Shown: one piece after another, positions 30,481-43,805 of the stretch
Numbering within the stretch: position 1 is the stretch's first letter
Layout of the letters: each line of letters opens with the position of its first letter
Origin: Lumbricus terrestris
Lineage: Eukaryota; Annelida; Clitellata; Crassiclitellata; Lumbricidae
Assembly: GCA_949752735.1 (NCBI GenBank)
Contig: OX457041.1
Coordinates: 30,772,400 to 30,836,399 of the forward strand
Length of the DNA stretch: 64,000 nt
Direction: 5' to 3'
Notes under the pieces: model-generated
Database searches by the model: none
What the model was told of the DNA's origin: nothing
The model's input: only the letters and a program-made list of their open reading frames with translations
Made by a program: the position numbers and the translations under genes

Positions 30481-31180
30481 TGCACTGGTGGCCAATCCCC
30501 ATTGTACATTGCTAGAATGGATCTGAAGACAGCCTTTGATTCTGTATGCTACACAACATTCTGAAAATTGTTCCTATTATGGGTACCCTGTAAAAATTGT
30601 GGAAATTGAAAGAGATTTCTACATACACAATAGATGCTGCACAAACTGACAGTATAACTTCTGACTGAATTAGTATAGAAACTGTGTTGTGACAAGGCTT
30701 GCATTGGATTGGATATAGTCTTGTATGTCCACACTGTGCTGACAATGCGACCCTTCTTGCCAAAATTCAGGAGATTTTGGTTCTGCAATTCGATGAACTG
30801 GACTGAGAAGAAAACAAGCTTTGGAATGAAGATAAACCAGGCCAAAACCAAGATCCATTCTATGATGGAACCTCCCCCAAATTCCAATAGCATACCAGTT
30901 GCAGAAGCACGTAGGAACTAATTTGGGATGAACATTATACGGCTGAAGGCAATGATGAGCCAGAAGTCTGAAGGTGAACAGCAGTTGCTTTAAACTGTAT
31001 GAACAGCCTCAATTGGAGAATCTGGCCCACGAACATTCGACTGAATACAAACCACACCTGTCTACATCATACATGTATTGTATACTATCTATGTGCCATC
31101 ATTTGGGTAAGACCTGGACGGCTCTAGAGAACATAAACGATTCCAACAGTTTCGTACTTGAGTAAATCTCTCTCACAACT
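30480..31180 (+). mobile_element. Ancient LINE reverse-transcriptase relic
   Basis: Plus-strand frames give MDLKTAFDS, NILKIVPIMG, then CHADNATLLAKIQEIL (a decayed YADD box) and FGMKINQAKTKI (the GLxINxxKTK block). Stops and frameshifts are frequent. Confidence 0.7.
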
Positions 31181-31779
31181 TTTATCAACTGCATGCATCA
31201 TTAAATGCATAAATTTCCTGGCATTTTGGTTCAGAACCCAGACTAAGAGATGCCAAAACTAGGAAGAATTTTGCATAGAGCAGTGGCATGCAGAATCATG
31301 ATAGGGTGTTCCCAGCCCTGATTTCCGATCATCTACAGAACGAAAAGATGACCAAAGTACATACGCACCCAAAGATCGTAGGAGGATCTTTAGCCACTGA
31401 ACTGTGGGCTTCACACAGACAGAAGGTGACCATTCTGCATCAACACAACATTTCAAGACCAAAACAGACAACAAAATGGTGCAATTTTGCATGATAACAG
31501 AGTTCTTTATAATTCTGCATTAAAGATATTGTGTCGTGCCTAACTTATTGTAGTATAATCAAACTAAATCTTGTTTATATCATACCGAAACATAAATTCA
31601 CATGGTTGGACATATCTAATTTGATTAATATTTAATCATCTGAGTTGTAAGAAAAATGGTTTAGTATTCGAGTTATAAGGTGTGTTATTACTAATAATCA
31701 GGCGTAGAGTTTTTTGTATGATCTTTAATTTGGTTAGCTAAGTTGAAGCCCAGAAAAAGTTGCAGTACTTAATATTAAA

Positions 31780-32980
31780 GATATATATTAAAGCAAAGTA
31801 TAAGTTTTTAAGTATGTGGGAGGGAAGCAGATAGATGATTCTTCTTATGACTCCAATGTTTTAAATGATTTTTTAAAGAGATATTTCATTGAGATGAGCA
31901 GTCCATTTCAAGTGCTAGTCAATAAAAAACCGAAGAAAGTTTGAGGTTTGAACCCGGGGAACTGTCATATTATCAATAATTAATTTATATGGTCAGGATA
32001 TTCTTTGTAGTAGTACATCTGAAAATGATATTCATTCATTCATTCGCTATGGAGATTTATATAGCACCCATTCAAAGTTACTACTCAGGAGTGATCCCAA
32101 CCTTGGCTGAAAAGTACTGTTTTAAGGCTCCGATAAAATGCATATGAGCAAGCCTATAAGCATAAAGCACATAGACAATGGAAGCCCATTCCATACCATG
32201 ATACCATGCATGGGCCAATAACAGAGAAAACCCGGTATTGTCTAAGAGCAGTTTGTGCTCAGGGAACAAGGAGTTTACCCTGAGTGGAAGAACGTAGAGC
32301 AAGACGTCCCTGGACAACCAAAGTAGTATAATTATTCTAGAAAGTTTAAGGAAAGCTTATTTGCTTTGAACCATTCACTAGCCATGGCCAATTCCTCGTT
32401 TGCTAGCTTAATCAGTTGATAATAAGATATGTGAAATAAAAAATGCATTAAGTACAGCAAATAAAATATAAACAGAGAGAAGAGAAATTGGGAAGGTCAT
32501 TGGTATAAATTAAATATAAAAGAGAACCAAGGATGGACCCTTGAGTAACACCATATGTAAAGAACCTACATAAAGAACAACTTGGAAGTCCAGAAAAAGC
32601 TCTACACAGGACATGTTGTGATCGACCAGTTAAGTAGTTCTATTAAGTCAGACCAGAGCTGTATTTATGATGCCATGTTAGAGTTTTGCTAGAATTTTAT
32701 GTTCCATGGTTTCAAACGCTTTGGCCAGGTTCAGGAATATGCCTATGGAAAATTCGTTTCTGTTCATGGCCTCGGAAATTTTATCTTGAATGTCCATTGT
32801 CCAGTAAGGACATATAGTCGAATGACCTAGTTGAAATCCATGTTGGAGGAGGTACAGGAGATTCTTGTAATTTGTATAGGAGAAAAGTCTGTTTTACATT
32901 ATTTTTCAAAAAAATTGAGAAAAAACGTAAAGCAGAGAAAGGTCTAAAAAGTGTGATTTCATTTTTACTTCCACACAATA
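31780..32980 (-). mobile_element. CR1/Jockey-type LINE reverse transcriptase (minus), with a nested insertion
   Basis: The minus strand reads YGVTQGSILGSLLYLIYTND (the GVPQGSILGPLLFLIYIND block) near 32550-32490. Next comes MASEWFKANKLSLNF at about 32390-32345, and then, beyond an insertion, FLRFFID-HLKWTAHLNEIS at about 31960-31900. Order and spacing match a single reverse transcriptase. Confidence 0.82.
32036..32330 (-). mobile_element. L2-like LINE 3' end inserted in the LINE above
   Basis: Minus strand: FSVIGP, then RSLKTVLFSQGWDHS, followed by the shared tail (CCTGAGTAG, GGGTGCTATATAAATCTCC) and (ATGA)n. It interrupts the reverse transcriptase at 31780-32980 between the NKLSLNF and FLRFFID blocks. 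Confidence 0.7.
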
Positions 32981-35900
32981 TTTACTGAAAAGCTAACGAG
33001 CAATTATAGAAGTTTTCCAAACATTGAAGAGTCCAATTTTAATTTGCCAGACGACATATCACACAATCAAATATCCTGCATGGTTAAGACACTTCAAAAA
33101 CCACTTAGAACAACATACAATAATTATGACCGTCACAAACACAAGGCAATTTGTTTACAAATTCGAAAGTCGAATGTTGTTGTAGAATATAGCTGATGAA
33201 GATGTGGGGTAAGATGGTGAAAGGTTCAGTACTATGCAGCACAATGCGGTGGAAGAGCACTCATCAGATGCTTCAACGTCTGCCAGAAATAAAGAAGCTT
33301 AGCCTAAGTCAATTCAGTCTTGGAACAACTTGGTGCCAGTATGAATGTGTTCGGAGCTGATAAATACATAATTTATCATTTCAAATTATATCTCACAAAA
33401 TTCATAACATTCCGGTTACCTAAATAAAAACTGTTTATAAACATTCTTCAAGAAGCAAATATACATATTTTGCTTATAACATATTCTTGGTTCCAGTATA
33501 ATTTGACCATGTAGCAATTATCAACAAATTATGAAATTATAATCAGTCCTCAGCACCAGTACTTGTAAATGTGTTGCAGAGATGAATAACTTGCTGGTAA
33601 AGAATGGAATCGAAAATTAATTTTAAAACTTCTGAAGCCTTTTGCCAAACCAATTGACATCTTGCAAACAGACTCCAAATCAATATCTTCAATCAATCTG
33701 TCATATACTAGATCTGGACATATTCATTTATAAGAATATCATAGATCTGCCAACTCTCTAACAAGTTCTGTTCTTCTGGATAAATGTTGTAATGTCTGTA
33801 TGAATCCTATAGCACGATTCAGACAACTCTCATGGATCCTATTCCCACAGCTGTCTTTCTTTTCATCCAACCATTGGACATTGTGTTCTGCAAACACCAG
33901 AAAGTTCTGGCATTCTTCTTGCATGCTGCAAACATGTGTATCACAGATTGATTTTACCCACACCCATTCTGAAGCAGATGCAAAACTGATGCCAATATGC
34001 CACTAGTCCTTGGACAATTTACAGGTTTTAATCCTAAATTGCTATCCCAGAAAGCCACAGCAGCAGCTTCTATGTTCTAAGTAACAGAACAGGTAAATAT
34101 ACAAAACTTCAAAATTTAGGTTTATACCTAAGTTCAAGATGTCTGAAAAGTGAAAAAATGTAAATCAAACAAAAGTTAGAGCAGAATTAACACCAATCAG
34201 AGCAATTAATCTCGACAGATGATCTACGGATGTACTTCAGTAGAAATATTCTCATCTACTAACACTTCTAACTGAAATGCTTTGCATAGAGCTGACAACA
34301 TCAGCCACTGAAACTACTGCCTGAATCTAACACATCACACAGAAAGGAGACCAGTAATTCTCCTTCAGCTACACTATCTGGAAAACACTTTAGGGACATC
34401 AGTGTTCAATGGCAATAGTACTATAACACCAGGATGTTACTCCCCCGCACCAAATGCCCCAAACACTACCAAGAAAACTCCACTAATGTGCTGGATGTTC
34501 CAGTTAGCAGAAGATTGAAGCAGAAGAAAAGCAGAGAGAGAAAGACGCATGCTAATGAAGGCAATCAGAATCTGATTGGCTCATTGCAAAGGCTGATGAC
34601 TATACATGTAGGTGACAATAGATAGCAGCAGCAGCAGCAGCATCCATGAGACAATCAATCAAAGTGCAATCATCGAGTCCGCATCCTTCAGTCCATCAAT
34701 AACAAGAGTCTTACTGATGACAGAAAATCACTGTAGACCATTTACCTTTCTGCCCAGTGCCTAGTTCTAAAAATCAGTCTTTGATTCTACTGGTACCCGA
34801 AGATGCATCAACAGTCATCAATGGTAATCATGGCACACCTACAATGTCCTACATGTATCGTTGTAAACAGGAAATGCTTCGTAAAACTATGCTAATGCTG
34901 CACGAAAGCTTTGCAGGAAAACAAGGAAACAATAATTGCTCTCCTCATCTCATCTGTGCCAGATAATGTTTATTGCCATCAGTCAATTGCTGAGTACTGA
35001 CATGAATGGCATGCCACATATTGCTGCTTGCTGCATCGAATTTATCCCAAATGTTGCGTGCTTGACTGAAGACTGCACCATAATATACTGTATGTTTGCA
35101 TCGCGGCTGCCATGTTGAATATTGTTACTAGTGCAATTACTATGTCAAGCTGTGCAAACCATGATGTATCTTCCACTGATTGGCCCAACATTGAGGAAAC
35201 ACTTTCCCATATGCTTTGCTTCTGTTTCTCATTTGTTCCTAGCACAAATTGTACCCTGATGATTATTTGCATTGGTGCTAGAGCTGACAGAACTTTTTAA
35301 CTGGCGTCAGGTAGTGTTTACCAACAACGCAGACAACCGTACTGCTGGTCCAGACACTGGCATCAAACACATTGAAGTCGGAATAATATGGAATTGGCAA
35401 ATACTCGATAAATATGGTTTGCAAAACCAAACAACACAAAAGCAAACAAGGCTGTACTTCTTTTTCATCCTCAAATATGACTTCATTCCACATCAAGGTA
35501 CATGATAGAATACCAGACACCATCCTACATTGTTGCCCTAACTCTTGCTTTTATTTTGTAAGACTACACAATTACTAGCTTTCTGGCAAGGATGTGATCA
35601 CAGTCTACATCCTGTTGATATGGTTTTCAATGTATACAGGTAATAACCATCATCATGCAGTCAACCAGTACCGGATGTACATGCTTGCTATAATTGTTGA
35701 TATGCGGTCAGTATCCAGAATAAACAAATGACAGCACTAATCCTTAAACTGCAACAATTTAGCTACAAATATTAGGTCAAAATCAATCATATAATGTCAG
35801 TATACTCGGTATAAGATAGCACTTCTTATTCATTCATTCATTCAAGTATCTATAGAGCACCTCTTCAAGGAATCTACTCAGAGGTGCAATATGACAGTGA

Positions 35901-36390
35901 AATGATTAAAAACTTTATACTAAATAGCATGCATAGCACATTTTCAAATTGGCTGTTTATCCCAGTACAGATAAATAGTCTATAAAACATTGCCAATATC
36001 AATGACACAGAAGAGCCAAAGAAACTACCTGTAAAATTGGTATTTGTAAGGCATCTCGGGCAAAAAGTCAATTTAAGCAAATAGGAGCCAAATCGAGTTG
36101 AATGCTGCTACTTAGCTTCGCACTTACGTTCATGGCAATGCAGTGAATGCATTCGTGTGATGGACAGAAAACAATGCAGCAGCCGTCATTCTTCTCTCCA
36201 AACTCAGTCAATGCAAAGGCCACAGACAGGTATCAGCCACAGCATTCACAGCAGCAGCACAGTGCAGCATAACAACATGAGTAGGCACATGGCCAGTGAC
36301 GCAACAACCATATAAAGTCCCGAGGACCCAAGTCTTTTAACTACAAATAATTTTATGCACTTCTCCATTTTCCTTGACAATATTTACTAC
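32981..36390. other. Unassigned intergenic stretch with a reverse-oriented retroposon tail
   Basis: About 3.4 kb without a recognisable gene. At 35826-35890 the minus strand carries GCACCTCTGAGTAGATTCCT, GAGGTGCTCTATAGAT and (ATGA)n, the shared retroposon tail. A (CAG)n run of five units lies near 34625. The open stretches of 60-80 codons have no family features. Confidence 0.5.
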
Positions 36391-37693
36391 GGCTGTTGTT
36401 CGATTAAAAAATTTATATGAAATTAATCACACGATTAATTTTTAATCGCAATAAATTGCAAATTAATCGCAACACATTTCCTTCAAGTATATTAATCTTA
36501 ATATTTTTACAAAGACCCTAAAGCATAAATGAATTGATGCATACTTTCCATTACAAACAATTTCAATAACCTTTGGCATTTAATTTCTGCATTTAGTTTA
36601 TTGAACAGTTTTTGTAGGTCTATTACAGACAGAAGTTAAACACTGTTCAAATCAGTCAACTGTTCATAATCGGTTAAATTTTTAGTTTGAGTCACCTTTA
36701 AAATGATAGGCCTAAATGTGAAAATTAGACAATAGTTTTCTGACTAACAAAATTGAATTATTTATTCAGCCAATTGTTTAGGCCAGTGGTTCCCAACCTT
36801 TTTTGACTTGAGGGCCACTTTTTCTAAGTTGGAGGACACGAGGGCCACTTTTTCTTAGTTGAAGGACATTAGGGGGCCACAAGGTTAAAATTGTATTAAC
36901 TAAAAGCATATAAAATTGTTATTATTGATTCAAAACATAATGTTTTCTGTTATTTATTGACGCTAAAATAAAAGAATTTGTAATAGAAAATAATAATGTG
37001 TTCTACCCTGTCCAAATTGTTAATTTTTTCATATATTTTTGATGATTCTTTGAGAGATAAGGGTCATTTTCTTAGGTCTGGCGGGCCATTTTCTGAGGCC
37101 TGGCGGGCCACTTTTGGCCCGCGGGCCTTGGGTTGGGAACCGCTGGCTTAGGCAGACCAGTTTATTTACACTGGTCAGTTTAATGGATGCTCTTTTAAAT
37201 TAACAATAGTTACTTTTGAACCTCATCGTGTTGGTCAGAATTTTTTAACGAGAGGTTGCAGCTCTTGCCAAACCTCGTCTCTTTTGTCTTCTGTAAGCAT
37301 TTAACTTAGGTTTATTATTTAAAACCTGGATCCATTGGTTTTGCCATCTCAACCAATGTAGTCTGACGAAGCGATAAAACAATTTTAGTGTATGATGCGA
37401 TGTGGCCGACGACATCGTTAGCAATAAACACATGTTTTGTCTCGCATGTATGCGACAACTGAGCAACAAATTGTTACGATTACTCTCAAATTCTTTCTTG
37501 GAATATTTGGAAATAATATAGCCTATCACTAGTTTTAAGTAAGCTTATCAGCTTTCCATTCAAAATAAATTTTCTGCGTTGATTCCATTTTAACCAGATC
37601 TAATTAGCATGTACGATTAACGCATTAAAAATTTTGATCGCAAATTTTTTAAACGCGTTAGCCGCATGAGTTAATCGCGATTAATCAACAGCC
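36391..37693. mobile_element. hAT-like host element with ATTAATCG ends, carrying another insertion
   Basis: The left end GGCTGTTGTTCGATTAA and the right end TTAATCGCGATTAATCAACAGCC (shown here only in part as the TIR) are inverted relatives. The subterminal sequence is rich in attaatcgc. An exact target duplication is not visible. It contains the 36784-37145 element. Confidence 0.55.
36784..37145. mobile_element. hAT MITE, 362 bp
   Basis: Ends CAGTGGTTCCCAACCTTTT / GGTTGGGAACCGCTG. The flanking 8-bp duplication is gtttaggc / gcttaggc (7 of 8). The interior ggcccgcgggcc word is typical of this hAT group. Confidence 0.85.
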
Positions 37694-37694
37694 C

Positions 37695-37873
37695 CAGGGC
37701 TTAAAGTGTGGCAGGACGGCAAATGGACGGCGTCCTGGCACTTATTTTCAAATCTCTATGCCGTCCTGCCACTTATTTGGCCAGCACACCTGAAAATATA
37801 AGGGGCGTCCTGACACTTCTTTTGGAAAGGTAAGGGGCGTCCAGGCACTTATTTTTTTACACTTTTAGCACTG
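37695..37873. mobile_element. MITE, 179 bp, GACGGCGTCC family
   Basis: Ends CAGGGCTTAAAGTGTG / CACTTTTAGCACTG, with an exact 8-bp duplication aacagccc (37687-37694 and 37874-37881). A second member lies at 50455-50637, with the same aaggggcgtccaggcactta word. Confidence 0.88.
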
Positions 37874-38229
37874 AACAGCCCTAACATTTACCCATTTTCA
37901 AAGGTCGCATTATTTTAGTTTCCCGTAACTTAAAATCTCTGTGGCTCTTGGCACTTAAAAATATATCCAGCGTTGTTTCTGGAATTAGCATCAACAACAC
38001 CACAGCAAACAGAGGCCTAGTCATCATACATCAACCCAGTTTTTTGTAAGAAATGTGTTCCTAAAGTTAGACAGAGTTTCGCAAGGAGCTTGGACAACAA
38101 AAATTGTGTTGGAAATACCTAAATTCATATTGAGCCTTCACATCATGTCATCTTTGCTGGAACAAGTTACTGCCTGTAGCTCAGTGTACACTAGCTACAT
38201 TGGTGCAGTTTCCCACGCTCCCAGTCACT

Positions 38230-38396
38230 GTCACCAATGTAGAGCACCACTCCTCCAAAATGAAAATCAACAGACATATGTTATATCGACTATCTCAAAT
38301 GAGAGGTTTCATGGTCTTGCTCTTCTTTCGATGGAAAACAAATGAGCAAAACAATTGAATATTGATGACTTCACAGACGTCTTCAAGAATTAGCGT
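38230..38396 (+). mobile_element. hAT transposase C-terminal relic
   Basis: The plus strand reads YVISTISNERFHGLALLSME, then beyond a stop AKQLNIDDFTDVFKN. This is the dimerisation tail (ERLxxLALLSIEN...LDxDDxIDxFA) shared by hAT transposases and ZMYM-type host proteins. No upstream catalytic region is recognised. Confidence 0.7.
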
Positions 38397-38513
38397 TACA
38401 GCAATCACAGAAGAAAGGTTCACTAGTATGGGCAGAGCATGATATCCCAAATATAAAAAATTCACATTCAATCACATCATCCAGAGCTTGATCCAGTTCA
38501 GTGTATTGACCTA

Positions 38514-39686
38514 CAGGGTGCGGCCAAAAAAAATAACCCATTACGAAAATTGCGATTTCTCGCAAACCGCTGAATATTTTCTTACAAATATTTTCATTCT
38601 TATTCGTAACATATTTCTGCATATTATTTGAAAATTTTATGTCAGTATCTTTATATTTGTGATCATGACATCAGGCAGAAGAAAGAACTGCATTTTTTCA
38701 ATTTAACACGGTATTCACGAAATAGGAAATCATAATTTTGCATAATGTAGCCTGCATTGTGCCATAATAAGGTTTTCTTCACCGATGAAAAGATCTTTTA
38801 CATCAATCCACCCATTAATACTCAAAACAACCGCGTCTGGGCCAAGAAGAAAAAGCCAATTCCATCCAATCCGCCTGTTGGTCGAGAGAGCCAAGTTCTT
38901 GCCCAACATCATGGTTTCTGCAGGCGTCAGGTATGAGGGCAAAGGACGCTTGCATTTCATTGACGAGGAGGCCAAAGTCAATGCTAAGTACTACGTGGAG
39001 AATCTTTTGCCTAAGCTTGTCGATGACTTGGGAAATCAGTTCACTTTTCAGAAGATGGAGCGCCCGTTCACGGCGCCAAGCTGGCCCAAGATTGGCTATA
39101 GCAAGTCACTGTCCGGACTTCATCGGCAAGGATTCATGGCCGCCAAATTCCTCAGATATGAACCCACTCGACTATGCTGTCTGGGGTGCAATGCTTGAGA
39201 CTTACAACAAACTTCCCACAAAGCCAAAGAACATGTCTGAACTGAAAACTTCGCTCCAAATCATCTGGAATGACTTGCCACTTGAGACCATTCAGAAGTC
39301 TGTTCTGGGCTTTCGAAAACGTCTGCAAGCTTGCGTAAAAGCAAACGGTGGTCAATTCGAACATTCATTGCACAAAACGTAACAGTTTGGCCTAATTTTG
39401 TCAATAACAAAAAGTAACCTTGCGCTTTGTTACATTTCTGTTTGCGTCGCTACTTTGTTACTTATTGCTGTTATTGCTGTCACTAAATGTCTGTTGAAAC
39501 GAAAATAACATTGTTTCACTTCAGGGTTGCACCATTTTGGTGTTCATGAATCGAATTTCATTAGATTTAGCCAAGTTGTAGATAGATATGTGTCAAATAG
39601 ACAGGCGAAGTTGTATAACAAAATATTCAGCGGTTTTTGAGAAATCGCGATTTTCGTAATGGGTTATTTTTTTTGGCCGCACCCTG
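38514..39686 (+). mobile_element. Mariner-family transposon, 1173 bp, transposase pseudogene
   Basis: Terminal repeats of about 65 bp starting CAGGGTGCGGCCAAAAAAAA sit at TA (38512-38513 and 39687-39688). The plus strand carries VFFTDEKIFYINPP (first catalytic aspartate block). In another frame come WPPNSSDMNPLDYAVWGAML (third catalytic block) and LQIIWNDLPLETIQKSV to the C-terminus at 39382. At least two frameshifts; the 5' third of the transposase is missing or unreadable. Confidence 0.93.
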
Positions 39687-39688
39687 TA

Positions 39689-41081
39689 TGCTCTTCCGAC
39701 TTCATGTAAATGTTAATGTAATTTGAAAAGTCTTGCATAGCGCTGATCAGTAGCACTTCCAGCGCAAGTACCCCGACAGAAGAAATAGGCTTTGAGGTGA
39801 GATAGATTTGTTGGAACAGACCTAGAAGAATGGAAACACATAAAGAGAAAGAGGACATTTAACAGGACAGAACCAATGTAGACATATGATCTAGTTTGGG
39901 TCAAAGTGGACCATTAAGAGACAATTAACTATAAGCATGGCCTATGAGTAACTAATAACAAGTAGGTCAGTTCCGTTAGCTAAACTTTAATTCAAACATA
40001 ACAAGAATGACAAATCTTCTGCATCGATATTTTCCGCTGCAGAAGAAATAGTTTCAACACAATTTCGTGGCAGAAGACCTTTGCAAACGCACAATTTTCA
40101 GCACATGGACACTGTTCAAAATGTGTTACTCGTCATCAATTGGTACTGGTCATGAGGGTCAGTTAGGGTCAGCCTAGGCATCGTGAGGGTCGGTTAGGGT
40201 CAAGTTGGACACTGTAGAGTGTCAGCATCATCATGTAACCACAAAATGTAAAAACTGTCAGCGTCATCATGTAAAACTACAAAATGCAAAAACTTTCCAC
40301 CACAGAAGCAATTTCTTCATGCACTGCGTGGCAGAATATTCTGCCGCAGAAGCACCACGCTAATAAGAAAATGCTGCACTTCATTTATTCACCAACCACT
40401 TCATTGGTCAAACTAGTCACCAACATTCTTCTTCTCTTCATAATCGTACCTCCATATGTTAAGTTTCATAACGGAATTGATGCCATCCACTAGACTCAAC
40501 TGACCATTTGGTGCCCAATCCTCCTCAGGCCACATCCACCTCCAAACACTCATTCCAAACCAAGGTAAACCGGCATTTACGCTGCTAAATTATTTTATAT
40601 TGTCAATATAAAAGAAACCTTGACTGATTAAAAAAATTGACTGCCTAAATGGAAGCTAGATTGGTGAAATTTATTCTTTGCTTAAAGAGAAGTTGGAATG
40701 ACATAGTGAAAGTAGAGAGGTGTGTTGATGCTGAGGGATTTGTAGGTCAAAACATGTCCATTTAAATTTAATCTTTTACTGAACAGGAAACCAACTGCAG
40801 CTGATGGAATAGAACCGAGGAGCTTGTTCGCAGAGGATGCGCTGCATGACTTGAGTTAAGGAATTTTGGATGTGTTGCAGCCTGTTGAGCTCAATGTCTG
40901 AGAGACCCACAAAACACAAAATTTTAGCAAATAACTAAGGAGAGATTATACAAGAAAACAGGCAATGGTTTGTGACATATCCATAGCAAGGGCCGACCTA
41001 ATGTGACAGAAACAAGATAATTTACAAATTTATGTTTGTTATAAGTGGTCGAAATGTGAGCTTACTGTTTAAGGTTACTCC
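39689..41081. other. Unassigned intergenic sequence
   Basis: Holds a small direct repeat (gtcagcatcatcatgtaa / gtcagcgtcatcatgtaaa near 40221 and 40259, and gagggtcagttagggtcag near 40155). No coding or mobile-element signal otherwise. Confidence 0.35.
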
Positions 41082-41092
41082 AAGTGTTTTGA

Positions 41093-41547
41093 AGTGTTTA
41101 TGATATTCCCAGTGGTGCTGTATGGATGTGAAACGTGGACAAAAACAAAGGCCTTAGAAAGGAAAATCGATGCTTGCGAAATGTGGATATGGAGGAAGGT
41201 ATTGAGAACCCCATGGACCGAGAAAAGAACAAATGAATCTATATTACTAGAGATAGGTCAGGCACGAGGGAATATGTCATTAGGGCAGAGAGCGGCAAGG
41301 CAGAAGTTGACATTCTTCGGACATGTGATGCGAGCAAACGGCCTGGAAAAGGAGATGATGCTGGCCTGCGGAGAGGGAGGAAGAAGGAGAGGACGCCCAA
41401 GAAGGAGGTGGATGGAAGAAATACACGAGAGAACGAAGATGAACTTGGAAGAACTGAGAAATGCGACGGAAGATCGTTTTAAGTGGAGAAGGTTGACCAT
41501 GGCGGTCGCAAAGATTCAAAGAATCGACGGCACAAGGTGACAAAGTG
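41093..41547 (+). mobile_element. 5'-truncated LINE with 11-bp target-site duplication
   Basis: The last 148 codons of a LINE ORF are open: VVLYGCETWTKTKALERKID, KLTFFGHVMRANGLEKEMM, then a GGRRRGRPRRRWMEEIHE block and a stop. It is bounded by aagtgttttga at 41082-41092 and 41548-41558. The reading frame is intact to the stop codon, so the insertion is probably young. Confidence 0.92.
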
Positions 41548-41558
41548 AAGTGTTTTGA

Positions 41559-43034
41559 CATCATTCTGCAAAGGGCAGCATATAAGCTTATAGATTTCAA
41601 ATGACAATAGATACAAATCTCCCCACAATTTTGGCCAAATATAATGAACAGGTTCCGGCAAGATGCACTGACGATTAGTGATGAAATTGAAACATCTAAC
41701 AATCCACGATTGAGCATTGCACTTCTCAATTGCGTCCTTATTAGCTTGATGCAACAGAACGATCAGTCAGACTGAATGCGTGCAACTTATACGTGGAATA
41801 ACGTTTGCAATTATAGCCAGCTTGTTTAGTCAGGACTAGATGACAAACATTAAACAATGACATCATTGACGATGATGGAGTCTTCAAGTGACGTCATTGT
41901 TTTTCAATTACGACATTTTCAGTGGCATACTGCTGTGTTACAATGCAAGAAAATATATGCCCTGCCAACGACCATTTGCCCTGCCCTGTCATGCCTGGTG
42001 AAGCGCCGCCACTGCTGGATCTATTCAGTCATGGTTTTTTTTCCTCCAAATAACAGTGGGTTTGAAGGGAAAATTTCCTGCATAACTGGAGGCTGGACTG
42101 ATGACAAATTCTTGGCTACATAGAACTGAGATTGGTTGCAATAAGTCTTGTTTAAACAGAATTTCTATAGATGACAATTTTCATTTATTTCAATAGATGG
42201 AAGCCGGTTTAATGACGTTATCACGGATATTGGTAGACTACTGGACTGATTACTTACAATGTCAAGAACGGCATTGAAGACTTTAAAATAATTTAGCAAG
42301 GTAAAATACGGTTTAACCCAAACCAATATTTTTTTATCCTTCAGCTGAATGTGTCACGCGACAATGCTTGTCTACATAATCGCTGCTTACCTGTAACGCA
42401 GGACCAAGTATCGTCAGTGTTATATGAACTAACCGAATGCAGTCAATCAGGCATTCAGTGCCCGATGCATCATAATATAATGTATGAGCACTATTATCGA
42501 TATATGCGGTCCCGTAAACACCAACCACAGCGCTAATGCTAAACCGAAGCAATGCGCTCGCATAATGCCGCTATAATATCTGGTCCCTGTCCGCTTTTAG
42601 AAACAACAAACTCAGCTCTACACACTGTCGCATAAGGCAATAAAATGAGTAAACGACAAGAAATTATGTTTATGAAATCCTGAAATCCGAGATTAATCTA
42701 TCGACTTACCACTCGTTCCATCGCGAGGGATATGCCGTGAAATTGATCAAAACCATAACATTATTAAAGTGCTTAGACTTGTGCTGCCACCTGAGAGATT
42801 TCACTTTTGTAGCGCTATTGTTTAATATATCAATCTTTTATTCACCAAATGATGGTAGCACAATTAATAAGACAACAAAGAAAATACAAAATTCACAGGA
42901 CAGTATATCTGCCTGCATAGTACTAAAGACAGAAAGTAGACTAAGTTTCCTTATTATAAAAGTATGCATGCATATATATCCATAGATGCATAACACTTCT
43001 AGGTTGACCATAATATTATATCAAACGTACATTC
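41559..43034. other. Unassigned intergenic sequence
   Basis: Nothing recognised on either strand. The open stretches of up to about 90 codons have no domain features. Confidence 0.35.
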
Positions 43035-43042
43035 CCAGACAG

Positions 43043-43230
43043 CAGTGGTTAAAGTGGTTTGAGTGAGCAGTGGGAACGCTGAATGTGAGCAGTGGGAACG
43101 CTGATGAAGAATTGCATTGAAATGCATGTGTTTTGGCGTTCCATCATGATGAGCAGTGGGAACGCAAGCCAAGAATTTCGAGAGCAGTGGGAACGCCGTT
43201 CCCACGCGTTCCCACCCACTTTAAACCCTG
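43043..43230. mobile_element. hAT-type MITE, 188 bp, with GAGCAGTGGGAACGC internal repeats
   Basis: Ends CAGTGGTTAAAGTGG / CCACTTTAAACCCTG, exact 8-bp duplication ccagacag (43035-43042 and 43231-43238). The interior has the word gcagtgggaacg four times, and its complement near the right end. Confidence 0.9.
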
Positions 43231-43805
43231 CCAGACAGTGGTGGTATAGGCTACACAACAAGAATATATATATACCGAAAATAACAAGCATTCAAACACT
43301 TAAGGCGTGAAAGAAAAACATGATGCAAAACTGACAACAACATTGTTGTGTGAACGACATTTCTTGATAAAACGCAATCTTCTGGATAACCAACAGTCTG
43401 TAATATTATTTTCATGCATGAAGTGCAGTACAGATGCAACACTACTATGAGAGACTTTAAAGATTTTACATACTGCAGAGCTGTAAGTGTACTCTAAAGA
43501 GTTCAGCTCACTTTTGGTAGGGCTCACAGCTTCCATTCCATAAAGGAGAAACGGTTTACAGTGGGCAGCTACCAAATGCAACAAAACTGGTTCACTGAAT
43601 TTGTAACATTTGCTATATATACAGTGAATTAAATGACCTGTAAAACTTCACACGCATTTCATGCAGACTAATTTTAAATGACTTGGCTGCAGTCAGAAAA
43701 CAGCCCAAATATTTTAACTTGTCAACAAAACTTATCTCAACTCCATTGACCTTAATGCACTTACAGGTATTACGGAACCGTGTTCCAATCCTTATGACTT
43801 GAGAT

